DNA of 49,131 nucleotides from Deltaproteobacteria bacterium. GTDB taxonomy: Bacteria > Desulfobacterota > GWC2-55-46 > UBA9637. The stretch is taken from positions 1-49,131 of the forward strand of contig JACRNJ010000068.1 in NCBI GenBank assembly GCA_016219285.1. Direction: 5' to 3'. The translations under genes were made by a program, and so were the position numbers. This document shows positions 34,555 through 40,437 of this stretch, piece by piece. The first letter of the stretch is position 1. Each line of letters starts with the position of its first letter. The notes under the pieces are model-generated. The model searched no databases, was not told where the DNA came from, and saw nothing but the letters and a program-made list of their open reading frames with translations.

Positions 34555-35025
34555 ATGCTAAAAGATTTTTTTAAAAGGATAGTTGTAGAGGTTATAAAGG
34601 AACTCATATCTCCAGAGCTCAATGCCATAAGGGAGGAGCTGAAAAAAGAGACCTCTGCCATAAGGGAGGAGCTGAAAAAAGAGACCTCTGCCATAAGGGA
34701 GGAGCTGAAAAAAGAGACCTCTGCCATAAGGGAGGAGCTAAAAAAAGAGACCTCTGCCATAAGGGAGGAGCTGAAAAAAGAGACCTCTGCTATAAGGGAG
34801 GAGCTGAAAAAAGAGACCTCTGCTATAAGGGAGGAGCTGAAAAAAGAGACTACTCTTATCAGAGCCGAGTTATCAGAAATGAAAGAGGATATAAGGCATC
34901 TGGACAGGAGGCTTGACGACCTTTATAAAGTGGTGGTAAGGCGGGAGGAGCATTACTCTCTTGAAGAAGATGTGAAAAGACTTCGGGACGACGTGGAGGT
35001 ATTGAAGAGGAGGGTTGGGGTATGA
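34555..35025 (+). CDS. Coiled-coil protein built on a 33-bp tandem repeat
   Basis: The 156-residue product starts at MLKDFFKRIVVEVIKELI. It then has seven tandem copies of AIREELKKET(S/T), an 11-residue (hendecad) unit, and a C-terminal coiled-coil part (LDRRLDDLYKVVVRREEHYS, EEDVKRLRDDVEVLKRRVGV). It has no signal peptide or membrane helix. The C-terminal part resembles many small DUF-type coiled-coil proteins. The repeats are nearly identical in DNA, so copy number probably varies between strains. Function unknown; heptamer arrays lie on both sides. Confidence 0.75.
   Translation: MLKDFFKRIVVEVIKELISPELNAIREELKKETSAIREELKKETSAIREELKKETSAIREELKKETSAIREELKKETSAIREELKKETSAIREELKKETTLIRAELSEMKEDIRHLDRRLDDLYKVVVRREEHYSLEEDVKRLRDDVEVLKRRVGV
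34624..34854 (+). repeat. Seven tandem 33-bp repeats within the coiled-coil gene
   Basis: The unit begins GCCATAAGGGAGGAGCTG and ends AAAGAGACCTCT. Copies differ by one or two bases (GCT for GCC in units 6 and 7; ACT at the end of unit 7). The near identity points to recent expansion. Confidence 0.97.
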
Positions 35026-35059
35026 TGGTGCAAGAGGAAGAGGCGAGAAGTTAGAGGCA

Positions 35060-35260
35060 ATCTGTTATAAATCCGAATATCTAAATTCGAAATCCGAAAC
35101 AAATTCAAAATTCAAATGTCCAAATGTTCAAAACATCTTGTTTTTTTGTCATTCGGATTTTGGTCATTTGATATTGTTTCGAATTTCGTGCTTCGGATTT
35201 CGAATTTAATTTATATTTTCGGATTTCGATATTCGGATTTCGATATTTTAAGTTTGTATT
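35060..35260. repeat. AAATCCG/CGGATTT heptamer palindrome
   Basis: Left units AAATTCG, AAATCCG, AAACAAA, TTCAAAA and TTCAAAT are mirrored on the right by TTTCGAATTTCG, CGGATTT and CGATATT units, with TTGTTTTTTTGTC in the centre. A closely similar copy is at 36362-36505 and a left half at 36045-36125. Confidence 0.93.
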
Positions 35261-35264
35261 TAGC

Positions 35265-36023
35265 ATGACCAAAAAAATTATACTCCTATGCATGCTCCTG
35301 TTTCTCGGATTTATCCTCTCTATTGCCGCCTGCCAGAGAAACGGCATATGGAAAGATAATATGACATTATGGAAAGACGTTGTAAAAAAGTCTCCAAATA
35401 AGGCAAGACCGCATAATAATCTTGGAAACGCCTACGGACTCCAAAACCGTCTGTCCGAGGCTGTGCATGAATACATGACCGCCTTGACGCTTAAACCTGA
35501 TTATGCAGACGCGCATAGGAATATGGGTGATTTCTACAGGGTTACCGGGCAGCCGGACATGGCTATTCAGGCATATACAACTGCAATAAAACTGCAGCCG
35601 GATATGCCAGATGCCTACTTTTATCTCGGAAACATCTATCTTGACCGGAGGCAATGGGATGAGGCTGTGAGCAAATTCAGGACTGCAGTGGCTTTGAAGC
35701 CAAATTATCCGCTTGCTTATTATAATTTAGGGCTTGCCTCTGCCAATCAGGGGCAATTAGACGATGCCATCAGAAGTTTTCAAGCCGCTATAATACTGAA
35801 ACCGGATTATGCGGAGGCCCATGTGAATCTTGGGTCAGTCTATGGTCAGAAAGGCCTTGCAGATGAGGCAATAAATGAATTTATAATTGCCATAGGAATT
35901 AAGCCCAGCCTTGCAGCTGCCCATAATAATCTCGCCATTGCTTACGAACAAAAAGGATGGCATGATAAGGCCGCAAAAGAATACCAGCTTGCCCATGAAG
36001 CGGAAGCAAAACCCCTCCGATAG
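35265..36023 (+). CDS. TPR protein related to the TMTC C-terminus, possible lipoprotein
   Basis: The 252-residue protein starts with a hydrophobic helix ending FILSIAAC, which fits a lipobox. The family linker (QRNGIWKDNMTLWKDVVKKSPNK) follows, then about six TPR units (AYYNLGLASANQGQLDDAIRSFQAAI and others). It has the same layout as the products at 25376-26152 and 45551-46375. The helix is equivalent to the last membrane helix of TMTC-like transferases. It probably acts as a periplasmic protein-binding scaffold near the cytochromes. No SD is visible, as the gene follows directly on a heptamer array. Confidence 0.85.
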   Translation: MTKKIILLCMLLFLGFILSIAACQRNGIWKDNMTLWKDVVKKSPNKARPHNNLGNAYGLQNRLSEAVHEYMTALTLKPDYADAHRNMGDFYRVTGQPDMAIQAYTTAIKLQPDMPDAYFYLGNIYLDRRQWDEAVSKFRTAVALKPNYPLAYYNLGLASANQGQLDDAIRSFQAAIILKPDYAEAHVNLGSVYGQKGLADEAINEFIIAIGIKPSLAAAHNNLAIAYEQKGWHDKAAKEYQLAHEAEAKPLR

Positions 36024-36044
36024 CCTGCCTGCCGCCGCATCCAG

Positions 36045-36260
36045 CAACCCAAATATCGAAATTCTAAATTAGAAATCCGAAACAAATTTAAAATTCAAAT
36101 TTCCAAATGTTCAAAATTACCTGTTTCTGTCATTTGGATTTTTATTCCCCTCTTGAGAGGGGTTAGGGGTGTGTTGTCTTTCAGCCAACTTGCCATTGAC
36201 AGGTGAAACGTCTGTCAAGGGCTTGCAGGTTTACCCAAAAATAAATGTCTATTTTTGGGC
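36045..36260. repeat. Half heptamer array and a string of small palindromes
   Basis: AAATTAGAAATCCGAAAC-like units (36045-36125) are followed by CCCCTCTTGAGAGGGG, by TTGACAG...CTGTCAA around 36195-36220, and by CCCAAAAATA...TATTTTTGGG (36235-36260). No gene is seen between the TPR gene and leader B. Confidence 0.75.
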
Positions 36261-36271
36261 TTGCAATAATT

Positions 36272-36350
36272 CGTTAAGTATAGTAAAAATAACGGCATAG
36301 GTAGAGGTGACGGCGCCTCTTAAGAATCTTTTCTTAGGAGGCGTTTTTTT
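36272..36350 (+). ncRNA. Structured leader B with competing hairpins, upstream of the PPIC gene
   Basis: A CGTTA/TAACG stem is followed by GAGGTG-ACGG-CGCCTC, a six-pair hairpin with an ACGG loop. Its 3' arm CGCCTC is also the 5' arm of a strong terminator, CGCCTCTTAAGAA/TTCTTAGGAGGCG, with seven T. The two hairpins are mutually exclusive, so this is an attenuator-like switch. It shares ATAGG-N4-GGTGAYGG..GCC with leader A. The ACGG loop recalls guanidine-II hairpins, but the second loop hairpin of that class is missing. Confidence 0.55.
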
Positions 36351-36361
36351 GATATTCCTTA

Positions 36362-36505
36362 AAATATCTAAATTCAAATTTCGAAATCCGAAACAAATTC
36401 AAAATTCAAATTTTCAAATGTTCAAAACATCTTGTTTTTTTGTCATTAGGATTTTGGTTATTTGATATTGTTTCGAATTTCGTGCTTCGGATTTCGAATT
36501 TATAA
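36362..36505. repeat. AAATCCG/CGGATTT heptamer palindrome, second copy
   Basis: Nearly the same order of units and centre as 35060-35260. It lies between leader B and the SD of the PPIC gene and is open in the frame of that gene. Confidence 0.92.
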
Positions 36506-36524
36506 ACTAAAGGAGGGTATAAAT

Positions 36525-37616
36525 TTGCTGATATTAAAAAGGGTTGCTATTTTTACCGTTGGTTTGCTGTTTTTAATCACAGCCGCCGCCAATGGCGCAG
36601 GTGAAAAAGATGTAAAGACAAAACCCGGCCCAAAAGCTGCAGAGGTTTTAGAAGAGGCTCCAAAGATTGTGCTGCGGGTAAATGCGGTTGAATTGGATGA
36701 ACTAGACCTTGAAGGCATGATAAAAACGCTTTTGCCGGGGGCAAGCGTCCACCAAAGACTTACTCAAGAAAAACAGAAGGCAATCAGGGTAAAAGCCGTG
36801 GACAGGCTTATTATAAGAGAGCTTTTTATTCAAGAGGCAAGGAGCCAGGGTATAAAAATTAAACCGCAGGAAATAGACAAACAGGTTGCGGAGATAAAGA
36901 AAAATTATAAGGGTAAGGGGTCTCTGGAAACCTTTTTAAAAAAGAATAAGCTCACCATGGATGGTCTTAGAAAAGAACTTGAAAAAGGGCTGCTCCTCCA
37001 AAGATATGAAACAAAGGTTAATGATGAAATAAAAAAGGATGCCAAGAAAAAGATTACCGATGCCTATATAGAGGAATATTACAACAAGAATAAGGAAAGA
37101 TTCAAGGAGCCTGAACGTATCCGTTTGAGAGAGATAACCATTAAGGCCGACCCGGGAGGAGGCAAGGAGGTATGGCAGGAGGCCTTCAATACAGCGAAAC
37201 AGCTTCGCGACAGGATTGATAAGGGAGAGGATTTTGCAAAGGTTGCCAAGGAATCTTCTCAAGACCCATATGCGGTTAAGGGCGGTGATATGGGGTTTGG
37301 ACATGTTGGAAGCCACGTCCCGGAACTAGAAAATGCTGCGGCCAGATTAAAGGTCGGGGAGGTTTCTGGGCCCATATGGTCAATATATGGATACCATATC
37401 ATAAAATTAGAGGAAAAGGCCCCTCCAATACAGAGGACATTTGAAGAGGTCAAAGATGCAATCAGGGGCGATCGTGGGGAGGCCGAATTTATAGACATGA
37501 AATACAATTTTATCCAGGACCTTAAGAAAAAGGCAAAGATAGAGTATCTGATTCCAGAGGATAAAAAGGAAGCAGAGGATGCTGAAAAAAAGGCAAAGGA
37601 AAAGGGTAAGAAGTAA
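36525..37616 (+). CDS. PPIC-type (parvulin/SurA-like) peptidyl-prolyl isomerase, exported
   Basis: The 363-residue product has a signal peptide (AIFTVGLLFLITAAANGAG). A SurA-type helical domain (about 50-190) includes VKAVDRLIIRELFIQEA. The parvulin domain (about 195-310) has IRLREITIKADP, AKVAKESSQDPYAVKGGDMGFG and PIWSIYGYHIIKLEEK. The tail is Lys/Glu-rich. Start TTG at 36525 is chosen because AGGAGGG lies 7 nt before it and the upstream codons are repeat. It would fold exported cytochromes or the outer-membrane barrel; such isomerases sit beside nanowire cytochrome genes in Geobacter. Leader B may control it. Confidence 0.9.
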   Translation: MLILKRVAIFTVGLLFLITAAANGAGEKDVKTKPGPKAAEVLEEAPKIVLRVNAVELDELDLEGMIKTLLPGASVHQRLTQEKQKAIRVKAVDRLIIRELFIQEARSQGIKIKPQEIDKQVAEIKKNYKGKGSLETFLKKNKLTMDGLRKELEKGLLLQRYETKVNDEIKKDAKKKITDAYIEEYYNKNKERFKEPERIRLREITIKADPGGGKEVWQEAFNTAKQLRDRIDKGEDFAKVAKESSQDPYAVKGGDMGFGHVGSHVPELENAAARLKVGEVSGPIWSIYGYHIIKLEEKAPPIQRTFEEVKDAIRGDRGEAEFIDMKYNFIQDLKKKAKIEYLIPEDKKEAEDAEKKAKEKGKK

Positions 37617-37617
37617 G

Positions 37618-37700
37618 AGGCAAATGGAACATGCAACATGGAACATGAAACATAGAACTTCAAGTTTCAAGTTTCAAGCTTCATGCTTCAAGCTTCTCAC
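37618..37700. repeat. GAACATG/CTTCAAG heptamer palindrome inside the monoheme cytochrome gene
   Basis: GGAACAT, GCAACAT and GAAACAT units, then TTCAAGTTTCAAG and CTTCATG units, encode the first 25 residues of the cytochrome and so its signal-peptide region. Confidence 0.9.
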
Positions 37701-38079
37701 TTCCTGCCTCTTGCTTCTATTTTCAGTCTCCTGCGCGCAAGCCAAAGAAACAGCTGCGACTAAAAGAGGCGACCCGGAAAGAGGCAAGGCTATTTACGAG
37801 AAATACTGCTTCTATTGCCACGGCAGGACAGGCAAGGGTGACGGGGCGGTTTCTATAGCAATCTCTCCCCATCCGGCAGATTTTATCAGCGATAAGAAAC
37901 GGATGGCCAAGTCAGATGCGGAACTATTCAAATCTATATCAGAAGGCATTTACCGGGATACAGGGGGAGAGGAGATGGCCATGCCAAGATGGAAGGATAT
38001 CCTGACCGAACAGGAGCGGTGGGATGTTCTGATGTATATCAGGGAACTATCAAGAGGCAAGAGGCATGAGGCAAGATAA
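37624..38079 (+). CDS. Monoheme class I cytochrome c with repeat-encoded signal peptide
   Basis: The 151-residue product has one heme site, CFYCH, in ERGKAIYEKYCFYCHGRTGKGDG. The distal Met is probably that in EEMAMPRW, giving a class I cytochrome of about 90 residues. The N-terminus (MEHATWNMKHRTSSFKFQAS, then CFKLLTSCLLLLFSVSC) is encoded by a heptamer palindrome and a GCTTCTCAC-type stretch. It serves as the signal peptide, perhaps with a lipobox at FSVSC or cleavage after CAQA. The start at 37624 is a judgement. The last codons overlap the next gene. Confidence 0.87.
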   Translation: MEHATWNMKHRTSSFKFQASCFKLLTSCLLLLFSVSCAQAKETAATKRGDPERGKAIYEKYCFYCHGRTGKGDGAVSIAISPHPADFISDKKRMAKSDAELFKSISEGIYRDTGGEEMAMPRWKDILTEQERWDVLMYIRELSRGKRHEAR

Positions 38080-38240
38080 AAGAGGCAAGAGGCAGGAAGC
38101 AAGAGGCAAGAAGCAAGATGTAAGAAGCAAGATGAAAGAAAAAAGTTCTTCTTGCTTCTTGCTTCTAACTTCTAACTTCTGGCTTCTAACCTCTTGCATC
38201 TGGCATCTTGCCTCTTGCCTCTTGCTTCTTGCTAATCCAG
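38052..38240. repeat. GAAGCAA/CTTGCTT heptamer palindrome encoding a signal peptide
   Basis: The purine arm (GAGGCAA, GAAGCAA, GATGTAA) spans about 38052-38135 and the pyrimidine arm (TTGCTTC, TAACTTC, TCTTGCC) about 38150-38235. The arms are translated in frame as a basic n-region and a hydrophobic core. A further purine piece lies at 38416-38462 within the same gene. Confidence 0.93.
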
Positions 38241-39142
38241 CCTATGCCTCTCAGGACGACTACCACCCGCTAACCGGCGAGCCAAAGTGCATGGACTGCC
38301 ATACACCTGACAGAAAATATTCTATTGATTATACAAGGGAGCAAGGGTGTGAAGAATGTCATGGTCCTAATTTAAGTGAAAGATATGCCTCAATAGATAC
38401 GAGATATAAAGGTCAGATGCAAGAAGTCAGAAGCCAGAAGCAAGAAACAAAAAGCCGGAAGAAAGATACTGCAGAAGACATGGTTTTAGTGCCAGGAGGC
38501 GAGTTCACCATGGGTTCCAATGACTGGTGGCCAAAGAGCGGTCCGGAACATAAAGTAAACCTGCCTGCATTTTATATTGACAAATACGAAGTTACGAACA
38601 AAAGATTTAAGAAATTTGTTGACACCACAGGATATAGGCCGCCTGACCACTGGAATAATAATAAAATTCCTGATGCAAGAGAAGAACATCCTGTTGTTTA
38701 TGTAAGCTGGTTTGACGCCGAGGCCTTTTGCAGATGGGATGGCAAAAGACTTCCCACAGAGGCAGAATGGGAAAAAGCGGCAAGGGGCGCAGATAAGCGG
38801 GTATTCCCGTGGGGGGATAAGTTTAGCAGGGACAAGGCAAATACCCCGCAATATGGCAAAGAAGACACCATGCCTGTAGCAAGCTTTGAGTCTGGTAAAA
38901 GCCCTTACGGCGTCTATGACATGGCAGGAAATGTATGGGAGTGGACAGCAGACTGGTTTAAACCCTATCCAGGAAACACCCATGCTGATGAAAACTATGG
39001 AGAAAAATACATGTCACTCCGAGGCGGCTCATGGTATGACTGCACTTACTATAAATGCGGTATCAGCGCGCCAACATACAACCGCATATTCTTTAATCCG
39101 CAAACCCGCAATAACAATTTTGGTTTCAGATGCGCAAAGTAA
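38066..39142 (+). CDS. Diheme cytochrome fused to a formylglycine-enzyme-like (SUMF1) domain
   Basis: The 358-residue protein has a basic n-region and hydrophobic core encoded by a heptamer palindrome, with cleavage likely after NPAYA. Two heme sites (CMDCH and CEECH) follow. A repeat-encoded linker (QEVRSQKQETKSRKKD) leads to an FGE/EgtB/PvdO-type domain (about 135-358: MVLVPGGEFTMGSNDWW, RLPTEAEWEKAARGAD, YDMAGNVWEWTADW, NNFGFRCAK). Near the end, GGSWYDCTYYKCG carries a Cys-x4-Cys pair close to where FGE has its catalytic Cys pair. The start at 38066 has AAGAGG 8 nt upstream; Met at 38132 is an alternative. A redox or ligand-binding role is inferred. Confidence 0.88.
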   Translation: MRQDKRGKRQEARGKKQDVRSKMKEKSSSCFLLLTSNFWLLTSCIWHLASCLLLLANPAYASQDDYHPLTGEPKCMDCHTPDRKYSIDYTREQGCEECHGPNLSERYASIDTRYKGQMQEVRSQKQETKSRKKDTAEDMVLVPGGEFTMGSNDWWPKSGPEHKVNLPAFYIDKYEVTNKRFKKFVDTTGYRPPDHWNNNKIPDAREEHPVVYVSWFDAEAFCRWDGKRLPTEAEWEKAARGADKRVFPWGDKFSRDKANTPQYGKEDTMPVASFESGKSPYGVYDMAGNVWEWTADWFKPYPGNTHADENYGEKYMSLRGGSWYDCTYYKCGISAPTYNRIFFNPQTRNNNFGFRCAK

Positions 39143-39266
39143 ATAGAAGCAAGAGGCCAGAGGTAAGAGGCAAGAAGTTAGAAGTTAGAAACAAGATATA
39201 AGAGACCAGATACAAGAAGCCAGATGCAAGAAAACAGAAACAAGAAATAAGAAGCAAGAGGCAAAC
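39143..39266. repeat. GAAGCAA-type heptamer array, left of four-helix gene
   Basis: Units GAAGCAA, GAGGCCA, GAGGTAA, GAAGTTA, GATACAA and GAAACAA run to the GTG start of the next gene. The final AGAGG can serve as its SD, 8 nt before GTG. Confidence 0.92.
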
Positions 39267-39269
39267 CAG

Positions 39270-39632
39270 GTGATTAAAAGTTATAAAGACTTGAAGGTCT
39301 ATGGACTCTCCTATAAGTTGGCTATGGAAATTTTTGAACTATCAAAGAAATTCCCTAAAGAAGAACAATATGCCTTGACTACTCAAATAAGAAATTCATC
39401 CCGTTCTATTCCTGCCAATATTGCAGAAGGGTGGGCTAAAAGAAAATATATAAATGTATTTAAAAGACATATTATAGATGCTATTGGTTCTTGCGATGAA
39501 ACAAAGGTGTGGATAGACTTCGCTTTAGACTGCAAGTATATTTCTGAAGAGAAGCACAGGATAGTAACAGATGACTGTAACGAAATCGGGAGGATGTTAA
39601 ATGGCTTATACGAAAACTGGAAGAGTTTTTAA
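39270..39632 (+). CDS. Four-helix-bundle protein (23S rRNA IVP / S23 family), intact
   Basis: The 120-residue protein has the family signature: YKDLKVYGLSYKLAMEIFELS, FPKEEQYALTTQIRNSSRSI, PANIAEGWAKRK, then two more helices ending EIGRMLNGLYENW. The start is GTG at 39270. It has no signal peptide. Relatives occur in 23S rRNA intervening sequences and as Avd of diversity-generating retroelements, where they bind RNA; free-standing copies have no known role. It is enclosed by a purine array on the left and a pyrimidine array on the right. Its last codons contain the SD and ATG of the following lipoprotein gene. Confidence 0.93.
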   Translation: MIKSYKDLKVYGLSYKLAMEIFELSKKFPKEEQYALTTQIRNSSRSIPANIAEGWAKRKYINVFKRHIIDAIGSCDETKVWIDFALDCKYISEEKHRIVTDDCNEIGRMLNGLYENWKSF

Positions 39633-40437
39633 TTTTGCTTCTTGCTTCTCGCCTCTTGCTTCTTGCCTCTTGCCTCTCGCCTCATGCCTCTTGCTTCTTG
39701 GCAGTTGCGCAAAGCCTCCTTCCGACATGGTTCAGGTTCCGGCAGGCGAATTTATCATGGGCAGCAACGAGGTTGACAGAGAGGCAAAGGCCCAACAGTA
39801 TGGCGATAGAAAACCGTGGTATTCTAATGAGAGGCCGGAGAGAAAGGTCAGGCTTGAGGCATTCTATATTGACAAACATGAGACGACCAACGTCCAATAT
39901 GCTGAATTTGTAAAAACAACCGGACATAGGCCTCCTGACTACTGGCCGGGCGGCATATATGCATCAGATACTGCAAATATTCCGGTAGTGATGGTTAACT
40001 GGCATGATGCAGACACATACTGTAAATGGAAAGGCAAGAGGCTTCCAACAGAGGCAGAATGGGAAAAGGCGGCAAGGGGCGCAGACGGCAGAAGATTTCC
40101 ATGGGGAAATGAGTTTGATATTAAAAAGGTTAATACACTCGGCGGATACGGCGGCCCAATGGCTGTAGGGACATTTGAACATGGCAAGAGCCCATACGGG
40201 GCATATGATATGGCAGGCAATGCGCAGGAGTGGATTGAAGACTGGTATAAGGCTTACCCTGATAATGATTTTAATGATAAAGACTATGGAGAAAAATTTA
40301 AGGTGGTCAGAGGTGGCGGATGGGGCGGCATGGGACATTACAGCCTTCAGGTCTATGTAAGGACTGCTTATAGAAACATTGCCCCGCCTGACGGCAGATT
40401 TAATGATGTGGGTTTTAGATGCGCAAAGGGTAAGTGA
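39601..40437 (+). CDS. FGE-like (SUMF1 domain) lipoprotein
   Basis: The 278-residue protein is an exported FGE/PvdO-type domain (MVQVPAGEFIMGSNEVD, RLPTEAEWEKAARGADG, YDMAGNAQEWIEDW, FNDVGFRCAKG). Its signal peptide reads FNFASCFSPLASC, then LLPLASCLLLLGSC, ending in the lipobox LGSC before AKPPSD, so it should be lipidated. The core is encoded by a heptamer array. GGGAGG lies 7 nt before ATG, inside the four-helix gene, which it overlaps by 32 nt. The last segment (VVRGGGWGGMGHYSLQ) lacks the Cys pair of true FGEs, so formylglycine chemistry is unlikely. It is a paralogue of the domain upstream. Confidence 0.88.
   Translation: MAYTKTGRVFNFASCFSPLASCLLPLASCLLLLGSCAKPPSDMVQVPAGEFIMGSNEVDREAKAQQYGDRKPWYSNERPERKVRLEAFYIDKHETTNVQYAEFVKTTGHRPPDYWPGGIYASDTANIPVVMVNWHDADTYCKWKGKRLPTEAEWEKAARGADGRRFPWGNEFDIKKVNTLGGYGGPMAVGTFEHGKSPYGAYDMAGNAQEWIEDWYKAYPDNDFNDKDYGEKFKVVRGGGWGGMGHYSLQVYVRTAYRNIAPPDGRFNDVGFRCAKGK
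39632..39715. repeat. CTTGCTT-type heptamer array, right of four-helix gene
   Basis: TTGCTTC, TCGCCTC, TTGCCTC and TCATGCC units. It is the pyrimidine partner of 39143-39266, separated from it by the four-helix gene, and encodes the h-region and lipobox of the FGE-like lipoprotein. Confidence 0.92.

Noticed and set aside
36272-36350. Lysine or guanidine-II riboswitch
   Set aside because: AGGTAGAGGTG recalls the lysine class, but the rest of that large fold is absent. The ACGG hairpin recalls guanidine-II, but the required second ACGR hairpin does not form.
38066-40437. Active formylglycine-generating enzymes with a sulfatase target
   Set aside because: No sulfatase gene is present, and the second copy lacks the Cys pair. 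The domain is more likely used for binding or redox.
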